Shown: piece after piece, positions 16,401-23,928 of the stretch | Numbering within the stretch: position 1 is the first letter of the stretch | Layout: the number at the start of each line of letters is the position of its first letter | DNA from: an uncultured Bacteroidales bacterium | GTDB lineage: Bacteria > Bacteroidota > Bacteroidia > Bacteroidales > Bacteroidaceae | Direction: 5' to 3' | Assembly (NCBI GenBank): GCA_902801425.1 | Contig: CADCIQ010000027.1 | Location: 1 to 39,743, forward strand | DNA: 39,743 nt | Position numbers and translations under genes: made by a program | The notes under the pieces: model-generated | Seen by the model: the letters and a program-made list of their open reading frames with translations, nothing else | What the model was told of the DNA's origin: nothing | Database searches by the model: none

Positions 16401-19043
16401 AGTGGCAAGGATGGCGTATATACCCTGAACAGAAACATAACAAAGTCAGAGTTGCAGATTGGACATGAGACAATCTTCTCTACCGAAGGATTGAAGTTCA
16501 CAGGAACCAAAGGACAGATTATTATTGACCAGAAGAATGGTCTTATAGGTTTGAAGCGTGGTGCCGAGATATATGTTCCGGACCTTAACAAAGGTGAGAA
16601 TGTATATTTCGTAGTGAAGTCTGGCGACCCAGAGAAATATCCTTTGGATCCTTATGACCTTTGGCCTATTAATGACCCTTGCGAACTGCGTACAAGAGGT
16701 GTGAGCCTCTATGGCATTCAGGGTAAGGAGGACTTCTCTGTATTTACCGGATACAAGAACAACAATATATCCTCTCAGAGCTACGGCTTCAGGGTTTATA
16801 GTCATGGTACCATTGCGGCTTACAATACCGCCTACACAGGCTACCCACATAACAACAACAACAATAATAATGTGCTGTGGATTTCTGATGTGTTTATTTC
16901 TCCTTATAGCTTGACATATACGGACGATAGCCGTAAGGTGAACTCAATCAACACCAAGAACTATACCAGAAGGGTAATCCATGTAGATGTAGAAAGAAAT
17001 GATGATAAATATGAATTTAAGCAGCCTACTTTGCCAGTACTTATCATCACAGATGGTACAAGTACTAAGAATGAGAGTGTAGGCAATTATAGTAAGAAAA
17101 ATTTCGATAAAGGTACGAAGTCATGTTATATCCGCTTCAGTAGTTCTGCTCCTCATATAGCAAATGTTAATCAGAGTGGTGAGGTTACCGTAACTGGTAT
17201 TACCGGCTATGCAACTATCAAGGCAGAGCTCGTATTCGACAATTTGTATGATGGATGTATCTCTACAGCATACCAGATTCGTGTGGAGAACACTCCTAAG
17301 ACACATCATGTGGAGGAGAATGTCAAGTATGATGTTGCAGAAAAGAAGACCGTAAAGGCAAAGGATGGTTCTGATGCAATCACAATGTCACTTGGTGGTT
17401 GGGCTTATAATGATAAAACTTATGCAGGAACTGAGGGTGACGTTATGGATGGTAACGGCTCTGCTATTGATTCCTGGAGCAAGGGCTTTGTACACAACGA
17501 GGGTAACGATGTTACTCCAGTTGATGGTTTCAGTACCTATTCACAGGGAAATCAGAATGCCAAGAGTGAAAGCTATGGTAATGCTGATGGCAGTAATGAT
17601 GGCAGATGGATGATATTGTCGAAAGAATGGAAAAAATCCCCATCTGAAAGAAATAGCGTTCCTTGGACTCTTCCTTGTCGTGGTTCATACTTGAAGTTCG
17701 ATGTAGAAAAACCTGGTGTACTTACTGTATATGTGCTTCAGAATGGTAATCTCGAAAAGACAGACCTGAATCAGGACTATTCTGACAAGATATATTGGCG
17801 TCCAGTTTATATTACTAATGAAAGAGGCGAGTGCTTGTCAAGTGTACAGTATGATACTAATAGTATGATTTCTGAGAATGATAACTTCTTCAAGGAAGGA
17901 CGTCGCCGTGCTCAGTTCATTGAGGAAATCGAAGGTACATACAACCAGCGTCTAAAGAAAGCACTCCTTGAATGGAAACGTAGTGATTCTGTTCGCTTCG
18001 AACGCCTCCTTGATCATTGGGAGAATCAGGGTTGGAAGCAGAAGGTCATAGAGACAGGTGATGGTGGATATATGATAATGTCAAAGGGAATTGTGCGTTA
18101 TTCTTTCAATGTACTTCCTGGACAGACATATTATGTGTTCTCTAACGATACCAAGTTAGGTTACGCAGGATATAACTTTGAGGAAGGTAAGCAGTTGCGT
18201 GATGATGCATTGGCAGGTTATGTCACTAATCCTTTAACTGATGTTTCTGCTTCTGTTAGCGAAACTATTGTTTATAAGGATAGGTTACAGTCTGAGTATA
18301 GCACAAGCCTGCCTGCTGAATTAGAAAAGAAGTATTGCGTTCCAATAGAGTATGAGCGCAACTTCACGGCTAATACATGGAGTTCTATCTGTCTGCCATT
18401 CAGCATGAACCATAAGCAGTTGGAGGAGAACTTTGGTGAGGGTACTTCTGTTGTGATGTTAAAGGAAATTCATAATAGTGGAGCACTTAAAGGTAAGATC
18501 GAACTTATCTGGCACGTTAACCAAGACATTATTGCCGGTTTCCCTTACTTTATACTTCCAACAAAGGATGTGACAAAGGTTATTGCTAATGTGAATTTCA
18601 GAAAGAATCTGACAGAGCCTGATTTGTCAGTTAGCTCAAATGGCAACCCTTATGCTTATAAAAGAAGTTATAAATATTACTCAGATTACCCATACGTCTT
18701 TGAGGGTAACTTCAATGATGAGGAACTTCCTACGGGTTCTTATGTGATGAGTAATAGCGGATCACTTACCAAGCTGAAGAAGAATGTTACGGCTAAGCCA
18801 TTCCGCGCTTATATCAGATGTTTCGATGCAGCCAATGCAAAGCCTCTCACCTCTATGATTATAGGTGAGCCAGAGGGCGAGACCACTTCTATTGACGCTC
18901 TCTTGCAAGATAATGGCATCATCCTTGAAAGCTCCGATGTATATGGAGTTAATGGCTTGAAGGTTCGTGGCAATACACATAGCCTTGAAGGCCTGCCAAA
19001 GGGAGTCTATGTAGTTAAAGGAAAGAAATACGTAGTAAAATAA
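13416..19043 (+). CDS. Large secreted multidomain LamG-type protein
   Basis: An 1875-residue secreted protein. It has a signal peptide (to about residue 27, MNTWAQE). Two tandem β-domains of about 150 residues follow (27-180 and 180-325); they share the pattern RDMFH-KWN … NRW/NRK … WHLN-IK, so they look duplicated and carbohydrate-binding-like. A divergent InlB-like module follows (about 500-590, GYVLPSGTAVGKGDTVTYHAIPG). A LamG/concanavalin-like domain follows at about 730-970 (IGFWVNAKI, WHYVAYVATNGLKTVTLFVDGEE, DDIAIYSRALNADEIYDIM). A Big-type Ig module follows near 1225-1290, and the protein ends in a Prevotella-style tail (LPKGVYVVKGKKYVVK). A run of seven Asn near residue 1147 comes from an AAC/AAT microsatellite. 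I recognise no catalytic domain. Position beside PL1 suggests an adhesin or glycan-binding surface protein. Confidence 0.8.
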   Translation: MRNNCNKIRFVALVIFMLIGTMNTWAQEVSLSSDMFHVWNYYDRKNVTKTNDNPYIVNNIGNVLNRNEVIYGDPYMRSLQYADLTDYDCMRIIGDPNKTVKVQIVFNRKQDYGDDWVNETYTIAANGFLEINLPKLLSDYDYYHLNCIKFTNDQMNNGAKIQEIKLSKYEKIEIEKVKLTRDMFHKWNGVGADASYITDNDGDAVKPGVSWDMTPGQGGVIAGTGEVKKDVYVDLMGYSAIYLEGTKNAYIRLVFNRWSDDDNDLVAIETRFDSNGKLLIDLKNHPDLKNQKFWHLNVIKSSWYNSSTGTITVSKIELWKSLEVGFPEKNDAINTQYSLSYEIGYNRQREFTFVNHSANSNTNNYGWALWATNRERTNDKRKDYFLMNLAPSMQMYDEESGALAEPEESSLYIKNGNDLETMSDAQMQQFRNDMANGCYVSVRVANYDGIITVYSVMKKNGRVYVYATKYDKYKINNLTNGAINVFFTVDHALLTNFRAKDAVSTSKVSVGGINYPAKTDERFKTCSVVITTLDGYVLPSGTAVGKGDTVTYHAIPGRKWEFVKWGASNVIENPRNIVLAGADINPYANFQRPANIAFFDPATDRVFFEDFEHLDEPRVAKREIIDDKGNLIRTDVATNSGIEIVTKESDMAAYEATPERDNYHYQGKYLNYGGKGRVLNDPVFGKYYQNLADGTNEYTKSVAENFLRIILTDEQREKIGSGICRYDNVWDHWKDEPDRSATIGFWVNAKIANKYELPLERGSMFCVFSNERFRKADAGIDDDFQHPRFMFDLACNGTTYANMPNNFSRTGDDNQEIPMQRENFFFYGDTVPLTNTPTPSLFGEKFYKNAQDQTTSKFYDDDEWHYVAYVATNGLKTVTLFVDGEECGTMDMTTLGKGLTDFEEEGDFSGRTFYLRNIVLGGFTPHGLFFQKQYYEDAALAFDDIAIYSRALNADEIYDIMEAKQLKRDEWHFTTTLKADGMAGKNLSRLDASTWSGKDGVYTLNRNITKSELQIGHETIFSTEGLKFTGTKGQIIIDQKNGLIGLKRGAEIYVPDLNKGENVYFVVKSGDPEKYPLDPYDLWPINDPCELRTRGVSLYGIQGKEDFSVFTGYKNNNISSQSYGFRVYSHGTIAAYNTAYTGYPHNNNNNNNVLWISDVFISPYSLTYTDDSRKVNSINTKNYTRRVIHVDVERNDDKYEFKQPTLPVLIITDGTSTKNESVGNYSKKNFDKGTKSCYIRFSSSAPHIANVNQSGEVTVTGITGYATIKAELVFDNLYDGCISTAYQIRVENTPKTHHVEENVKYDVAEKKTVKAKDGSDAITMSLGGWAYNDKTYAGTEGDVMDGNGSAIDSWSKGFVHNEGNDVTPVDGFSTYSQGNQNAKSESYGNADGSNDGRWMILSKEWKKSPSERNSVPWTLPCRGSYLKFDVEKPGVLTVYVLQNGNLEKTDLNQDYSDKIYWRPVYITNERGECLSSVQYDTNSMISENDNFFKEGRRRAQFIEEIEGTYNQRLKKALLEWKRSDSVRFERLLDHWENQGWKQKVIETGDGGYMIMSKGIVRYSFNVLPGQTYYVFSNDTKLGYAGYNFEEGKQLRDDALAGYVTNPLTDVSASVSETIVYKDRLQSEYSTSLPAELEKKYCVPIEYERNFTANTWSSICLPFSMNHKQLEENFGEGTSVVMLKEIHNSGALKGKIELIWHVNQDIIAGFPYFILPTKDVTKVIANVNFRKNLTEPDLSVSSNGNPYAYKRSYKYYSDYPYVFEGNFNDEELPTGSYVMSNSGSLTKLKKNVTAKPFRAYIRCFDAANAKPLTSMIIGEPEGETTSIDALLQDNGIILESSDVYGVNGLKVRGNTHSLEGLPKGVYVVKGKKYVVK
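16849..16871 (+). repeat. AAC/AAT microsatellite encoding poly-Asn
   Basis: Seven consecutive Asn codons (AAC, then AAT) inside the LamG protein. Triplet slippage here would change length without a frameshift. Confidence 0.75.
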
Positions 19044-19074
19044 CCATAAAAATATTAGTAGTAAGAAACTGATA

Positions 19075-19272
19075 ATGAAAAAGTATGAAAGTCCAATCTG
19101 TGAGCAGTTCCTCGTTGAGGAGGAACTGCTCCAGAGTGTTTCGACAACCGTAATAACACCAGGAGCCGATGATCTGGGAGGCAACGATGTAATACCTCCA
19201 GGACCTGGAATAGGCGATGATCCTGTTGACGATCCAAATGATTTTGCAAAAGGTGGAATGGTGTTTGAATAA
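19075..19272 (+). CDS. Small acidic Gly/Pro-rich peptide of unknown function
   Basis: A 65-residue protein beginning MKKYESPICEQFLVEEELLQS and continuing with a Gly/Pro/Asp-rich tail (DLGGNDVIPPGPGIGDDPVDD) that ends KGGMVFE. No signal peptide or membrane segment is seen. Short proteins with an MKKY-x-x-P-x-x-E start and an acidic or Gly-rich tail recur in Bacteroidales genomes next to surface-protein genes, and their role is not known to me. It begins 31 bases after the stop of the LamG gene and ends before a terminator, so it is cotranscribed. It might be a peptide precursor or a partner of the large protein. The coding call rests on position, spacing and family resemblance. Confidence 0.65.
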   Translation: MKKYESPICEQFLVEEELLQSVSTTVITPGADDLGGNDVIPPGPGIGDDPVDDPNDFAKGGMVFE

Positions 19273-19283
19273 AAAAGTAAGTG

Positions 19284-19320
19284 CTCCATTTCCCCTTTGG
19301 GGAGATGGAGACTTTCTTTT
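19284..19320 (+). terminator. Terminator after LamG protein / small peptide
   Basis: CTCCATTTCCCC (19284-19295) pairs with GGGGAGATGGAG (19299-19310) at 11 of 12 positions, followed by ACTTTCTTTT. The hairpin core resembles family B, so terminators and repeats may share ancestry. Confidence 0.75.
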
Positions 19321-19407
19321 GATGTATATCAAGTGGTAGCTATTTGGTGATTTTTTACATATTTTTGGCAAAAATCATTTTTTTTATTAATATTTCTGTC
19401 TATTTTC

Positions 19408-19438
19408 TTGCACATTAAGAAAAAATCTGCTATCTTTG
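19408..19438 (+). promoter_or_regulatory. Bacteroidetes-type promoter of the pectate lyase gene
   Basis: TTG (19408-19410), exactly 20 bases, TATCTTTG (19431-19438). A leader of about 100 bases follows before the ATG at 19540. Confidence 0.75.
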
Positions 19439-19539
19439 CAACCGAAAGTTGTGGGCGCACACATACACAAAACAAGGCGACCCGACATTTTTGAATTATA
19501 AAAAGGAATAGAATAGTCATAAAACAGGAAATACTTAAT

Positions 19540-21006
19540 ATGAAGTTTATCTCTCGCAAAATCCTTCCAGCATATCTGCTGGCAATTGCAACAATTGTTC
19601 CAATCTCACTAAAAGCACAATCAAATTTCGCTCGTTCAGAGTATGACCAACTTCAGGCTTTCGGCTTTGCTACATGTGATTCACGTACAGATGCAAATCC
19701 CTCAACGAGCAAGATAACTGGCGGTGGCGCCTATACCTACGAAGAGGCTATTGCCCTTCTTAACAATCCACAGAGTGGAAAGAAAGTAAAGATCCTTACT
19801 GCTAAGAACGTAGATAGGGATGATGTTATCAAAAATGCTATCAAGGATTATGACATCGTAATTCTTGACGGTTCCGAAGGCGACTTTATAATAAAGAAGT
19901 ATATCACGATCCAGAATCAGGGAACGGGTACTGGTTGTAACAATAAGACAATCCTCGGCATAAACAATGCCAGACTTGTTACAGAGTGGTATGTAACCCC
20001 AGAGATTCTCAAGATTCTTCAGGAGGCTGATGTCGAGTCAGCTTCTACAAGTGACGGTACAGGAGGTACGCTTCCTAATGGCGTAGCTGTGGATGAAGAG
20101 GCAGAGTATCTCACTCGTAAGGCTCTTTATGAAGTGTATAAAAACGAGAACTATCGTGAGTCAGGCGTGTTCTCTGTAAAACGCTGTAAGAATCTTATTT
20201 TCCGCAACCTGTCTTTCGTAGGCCCTGGTTCTATTGATTGTGGTGGTTATGATCTCTTGTCCGTACAGTATTCAAGTAATGTATGGGTAGATCATTGTGA
20301 GTTCATAGACGGTATCGATGGTAACTTCGATATTTCAAATGAATCAGATATGATTACTGCAAGCTGGAACGAGTTCTCATATACCGATCGTTCACTCATG
20401 CATCAGAATACTACCCTTATCGGTAGCTCTGACAGTAAGGAGAATGACGACGATAAGTTGTCAATCACATTTGCCTATAATTCATGGGGAGCCAAGTGTC
20501 GTGCTCGTATGCCAATGGCTCGTTTTGGTAGATTCCACATGCTGAATAACTACTTCCATTGCAAGGGCAATACAACAGCTTGTATCAATCCACGATTGAG
20601 ATCTGAATTCCTTATTGAAGGTAACTACTTTGAAAAGGGCGTGACAAAGATCTTCACTCAGAGTGGTGCTTCTTCCGTTATCTGGACAGACGACAATGTT
20701 GTTCTTGAGTCATTTGCAAAGCCAAAGAGCTTCTACAATGCGAAAGACGGAGAATGGCAAATTCCATATCGTTATAAGAAGATGCCTACTGAGCTTGTGA
20801 AGGATGATGTAAAGATCTATGCAGGTCCTACAATCTGGGGTTCAAAGAAATTTTCTGTCATTCCGGAGGATGAGCTCACGGGAATTGTAACCGTTACATC
20901 TGATCGCCCTACATCAAAGGCAATCTTCAACCTTATGGGACAGAAGGTAAACTCTGATGCAAAGGGTATTGTTGTCAAGGATGGCAAGAAGGTATTTGTG
21001 AAGTAA
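19540..21006 (+). CDS. Secreted pectate lyase, polysaccharide lyase family 1
   Basis: A 488-residue enzyme that cleaves polygalacturonan by β-elimination, giving unsaturated oligouronates. A signal peptide ends near residue 26 (ISLKAQ). Right-handed β-helix features of PL1 are clear: NVWVDHCEFIDGIDGNFDIS with the Ca-binding acidic residues, SWNEFSYTDRSLMHQ, and the catalytic Arg region CRARMPMARFGRFHMLNNYF, then INPRLRSEFLIEGNYFE. The C-terminus has a short sorting-like tail (IFNLMGQKVNSDAKGIVVKDGKKVFVK type) similar in style to the LamG protein, suggesting a shared export or anchoring route. It has its own promoter and terminator. Its products would feed GH105 (32591-34015) and KduI (618-1655). 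Confidence 0.93.
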   Translation: MKFISRKILPAYLLAIATIVPISLKAQSNFARSEYDQLQAFGFATCDSRTDANPSTSKITGGGAYTYEEAIALLNNPQSGKKVKILTAKNVDRDDVIKNAIKDYDIVILDGSEGDFIIKKYITIQNQGTGTGCNNKTILGINNARLVTEWYVTPEILKILQEADVESASTSDGTGGTLPNGVAVDEEAEYLTRKALYEVYKNENYRESGVFSVKRCKNLIFRNLSFVGPGSIDCGGYDLLSVQYSSNVWVDHCEFIDGIDGNFDISNESDMITASWNEFSYTDRSLMHQNTTLIGSSDSKENDDDKLSITFAYNSWGAKCRARMPMARFGRFHMLNNYFHCKGNTTACINPRLRSEFLIEGNYFEKGVTKIFTQSGASSVIWTDDNVVLESFAKPKSFYNAKDGEWQIPYRYKKMPTELVKDDVKIYAGPTIWGSKKFSVIPEDELTGIVTVTSDRPTSKAIFNLMGQKVNSDAKGIVVKDGKKVFVK

Positions 21007-21026
21007 ATATAAACAAAATAAAGACT

Positions 21027-21064
21027 ATCGGCATTTATCATTTGATGAATGCCGATTTTTTTTG
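21027..21064 (+). terminator. Terminator of the pectate lyase gene
   Basis: A perfect 9-bp stem ATCGGCATT (21027-21035) / AATGCCGAT (21048-21056) followed by eight Ts. A textbook intrinsic terminator 20 bases after the stop codon. Confidence 0.92.
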
Positions 21065-21148
21065 TGATAACGTAAGTTCGTTGTTTTAGTTGTTATTTCA
21101 TCATCACTTAAATGAAAGCATCCTAACCTCTTTCAAGGTAGAAAAAGG

Positions 21149-21324
21149 CAACTACCTCCGTCATGCCTTCGCTTTAGCTCCTATGTAAATACTATAAAAA
21201 GACCATTAAAATACCATAAAGATACCTTTATATTACCATATTTTATGGTATTATTATGGTATTATAATGGTAATATAATGGTATTATAATGGTATTATCA
21301 TTGGTGGTTGTTAGGAGGAACAAG
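21149..21324. repeat. 11-bp-period palindromic repeat block (ATGGTATTATA type)
   Basis: Sixteen 11-base units can be placed: on the left CATTAAAATAC, CATAAAGATAC; on the right GTATTATTATG, GTATTATAATG, GTAATATAATG, GTATTATAATG, GTATTATCATT. Left and right halves are complementary (TACCAT/ATGGTA; CTACCTCC/GGAGG further out). It lies beyond the pectate lyase terminator and does not look like a promoter spacer. Confidence 0.8.
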
Positions 21325-21358
21325 GGTGGATTATAGGAGAAAGAAAAGAATTAAGTGA

Positions 21359-21594
21359 TAGTCTATAAGCTCACGTTAATTTGCTTTCAATAAAATCAAG
21401 GGGCAAGCCCTGTTTCTTATTTGATGAGGATTGCGAAAACTTGGTTCCGCATAGCACCTGAGCCTTGCGAGGGATTATTGTTAGTAAAAAGAAGCTTGCC
21501 GTTTGCCAGAAAGGAGCATTAGCGAAGGGAAGACCAGCCAGACACAAGGAGGGAGCTTGCGAAACTTTATAGTCTATAAGAATAACTCACGTTA
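21359..21594. repeat. Direct repeats TAGTCTATAAG…CTCACGTTA bounding a 190-base segment
   Basis: TAGTCTATAAG plus CTCACGTTA occurs at 21359-21378 and, with five extra bases inside, at 21570-21594. The bounded segment is richer in G+C than its surroundings, carries several GCTTGC/GCAAGC words and no open reading frame. It may be a footprint of an insertion or a small RNA locus. The remainder of 21325-21670 shows nothing else I can name. Confidence 0.5.
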
Positions 21595-21670
21595 TACTTA
21601 CTGTTATTAACCTAAAAATGTAGTACAAATGATAATTTTTTACCAATTGTTTGAATTATTCTGTTGTAAA

Positions 21671-21702
21671 TTTGGCGGTTTGTGATTTTTTTTTTACTTT
21701 TG
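21671..21702 (+). promoter_or_regulatory. Bacteroidetes-type promoter of the signalling cluster
   Basis: TTTG (21671-21674), 20 bases, TACTTTTG (21695-21702), an exact match to the phylum pattern. The leader to the first start codon is about 155 bases. Confidence 0.8.
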
Positions 21703-21864
21703 CATTCGCAATTTAGTGGTTACCAGTACTAAATCAAGTACATACAAATACAAAGACGAGAATGTGATTATTTGCATAAACGTAATTTAAACTGTATTTT
21801 GTATGTGAAGTATTACTGGAATACCATGAGTACCAATAACTAATAATATAAAATTCGCAACTAA

Positions 21865-23928
21865 ATGCCTATTGACCAGATCAATAACAGCTCAAATACA
21901 CTTATGTCCAATGAACTGCAAGTTGAGGAAATGAAACGCATCATGACAGGTGCGGGATTGGGCATGTGGTCTGTTGAATTTTTCGAAGGGCTGTCCCCTC
22001 GAATGATTCTTGATGCCAAGATGGCTGAGCTATTTGGCATTAAGGATGTTTCTGCCATATCTCCCGAAGAGGTGTATGACTTCTGGCTTAGTAGGGTTAA
22101 GTTGGAGGGCAAGGTATCCGTAATCTCGGCTATTGAGAGTATGAAGCTCGGCAATGTTGAGGAGATAACCTATCTGTGGGAGCATCCTGTGCAGGGCGAT
22201 CGCTATATTCGTTGTAACGGTTCTGGCAGACTCGTTGAAGGTAAGGGACAAATCCTTACGGGCTTTTGTTCTGATGTCAGTCCCTTGGTGTTCAAGGAAA
22301 AAGAACAGCAAAAAACAATTGCACAGATGGGGGCGGAGCTTCGTAGGGCTTATGAAGTCATTCAGTTCGTGTCACGCTCATGTACTTCCATATACCGCAT
22401 CAATATGCAGACGGGCAGATATTTTCAGGTAAGCACGATGTTGGATAAAGTGGACAGGCTGCTCGGAACAGAGGGTGATGCGCGTGAGGGACTCCGAATG
22501 CTCTGTGATTACATTGTTAAGCCTGAGTGGAAAGAAACCATGCGTGCGTTTACCGACCTTGATAGGGTGCGTGAGCAACTGAGGACCCTTCCTATAGTCA
22601 AACAGGAGTTTGAGGGCAATATCCGTGGATGGGCTATTGCCTCTTTCGTTGCAGGCAAACGTGGTGAGGATGGCTATTGCACGGAAATTGTATGGACAAC
22701 CGTTGATGTCAATGAGCAGAAACTACGTGAGCTAAGCCAGCTTAAAGCCTTGGAGGAAGCAAAGCGTGCTGCTATTGAGGCTAACCGTGCCAAGAGCACT
22801 TTCCTCTTTAATATGAGTCACGACATCCGTACTCCTATGAATGCAATCATTGGTTTTACGGGATTGCTGGAGAAACATCAGGATGAACCAGGGCGTCGTA
22901 ATGACTATCTGAACAAACTGAAGGAGGCGAGTGCCTTGCTGTTAGGGCTTATAAATAATGTGCTTGAAATGTCGCGCATAGAGAAAGGACATCTCGATCT
23001 TGACATTCAGGCATGGGGCGTTGAGCAGATGTATGATTCATTCTGTTCGGTATTCCTTGACATGATGGTGCAGAAAGGAATCACCTTCTGCCATTCCATG
23101 GATGTGGAGCATGAATTCCTTTTCTGTGATCCTATAAAGGTTCGTGATGTGATTATGAACCTTATCAGTAACGCCTATAAATATACCCCTCGTGGCGGTA
23201 AGGTGGAACTATACATTCATCAGTATCCATGTGAGGAGGAAGGCTATGTCATGATGGAGACTATCGTCAAGGATAATGGTCAGGGAATATCAGCAGAGTT
23301 CCTTCCTCATTTGTTTGAGGAATTCACCCGTGAGCATAGCACTACTGATATAAAGGTTGAAGGAACTGGCTTGGGTATGCCTATCGTCAAAAATCTCCTT
23401 GACCTCATGGGAGGAACCATAGAGGTGGAGAGTGCTCCTGGCAAGGGAACCACGTTCAAGGTCTATCTCAAGCATCGCATAGCGCAGAAGTCAGATCTCC
23501 TCAATGTGGATATGCCTGATCTCTCAGACGTAGATTTCAAAGGTCGCCGAATACTTCTTGCTGAGGATAATGACCTAAATGCAGAGATTGCCATTGAGAT
23601 ACTGAAAGATGTTGGTCTTGTGGTTGATCGTGCGAATGATGGGCTTCAATGCGTAGAGATGATGGAGGCTGCACCTTCTGGCTATTATGATCTTGTGCTT
23701 ATGGATATTCAGATGCCAAGGATGAACGGCTATGAGGCTACCCGCATCATTCGTCAGATGGATGATAGGGTGAAAGCTAACGTCACAATATTGGCTATGA
23801 CCGCCAATGCCTTTGAGGAGGATAAGCGGGAGGCGCTTGAATCCGGAATGAATGCGCATCTTTCAAAACCTATCGAGGTGGATAAACTCGTAAAGACACT
23901 AAAGAGAAGCTTGAATTCTCGTAAATGA
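21865..23928 (+). CDS. Hybrid histidine kinase (PAS-like sensor, kinase, receiver)
   Basis: A 687-residue soluble kinase. Two PAS-like regions occupy about residues 20-140 and 160-290 (the second ends WTTVDVNEQKLRELSQ, typical before a coiled linker). The HisKA box has His319 in FNMSHDIRTPMNAIIG. The ATPase domain shows N-box NLISNAYKY, G1 DNGQGIS and G2 GTGLGMPIVKNL. A receiver domain follows (about 562-685) with acidic pair E567-D568, phospho-acceptor Asp614 in VLMDIQMPRMNGYEA and Lys668 in LSKPI. There is no membrane segment or DNA-binding domain. The gene overlaps the next one by four bases (ATGA). A free HPt protein encoded downstream can take phosphate from this receiver, as in BvgS/TorS-like relays; that link is inferred. 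An alternative ATG lies at 21904. Confidence 0.93.
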   Translation: MPIDQINNSSNTLMSNELQVEEMKRIMTGAGLGMWSVEFFEGLSPRMILDAKMAELFGIKDVSAISPEEVYDFWLSRVKLEGKVSVISAIESMKLGNVEEITYLWEHPVQGDRYIRCNGSGRLVEGKGQILTGFCSDVSPLVFKEKEQQKTIAQMGAELRRAYEVIQFVSRSCTSIYRINMQTGRYFQVSTMLDKVDRLLGTEGDAREGLRMLCDYIVKPEWKETMRAFTDLDRVREQLRTLPIVKQEFEGNIRGWAIASFVAGKRGEDGYCTEIVWTTVDVNEQKLRELSQLKALEEAKRAAIEANRAKSTFLFNMSHDIRTPMNAIIGFTGLLEKHQDEPGRRNDYLNKLKEASALLLGLINNVLEMSRIEKGHLDLDIQAWGVEQMYDSFCSVFLDMMVQKGITFCHSMDVEHEFLFCDPIKVRDVIMNLISNAYKYTPRGGKVELYIHQYPCEEEGYVMMETIVKDNGQGISAEFLPHLFEEFTREHSTTDIKVEGTGLGMPIVKNLLDLMGGTIEVESAPGKGTTFKVYLKHRIAQKSDLLNVDMPDLSDVDFKGRRILLAEDNDLNAEIAIEILKDVGLVVDRANDGLQCVEMMEAAPSGYYDLVLMDIQMPRMNGYEATRIIRQMDDRVKANVTILAMTANAFEEDKREALESGMNAHLSKPIEVDKLVKTLKRSLNSRK

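Noticed and set aside
21237-21302. ATGGTATTAT tandem units as a phase-variable promoter spacer
   Set aside because: The array is not between -33 and -7 boxes, lies over 350 bases from the signalling promoter, and is part of a longer palindrome.
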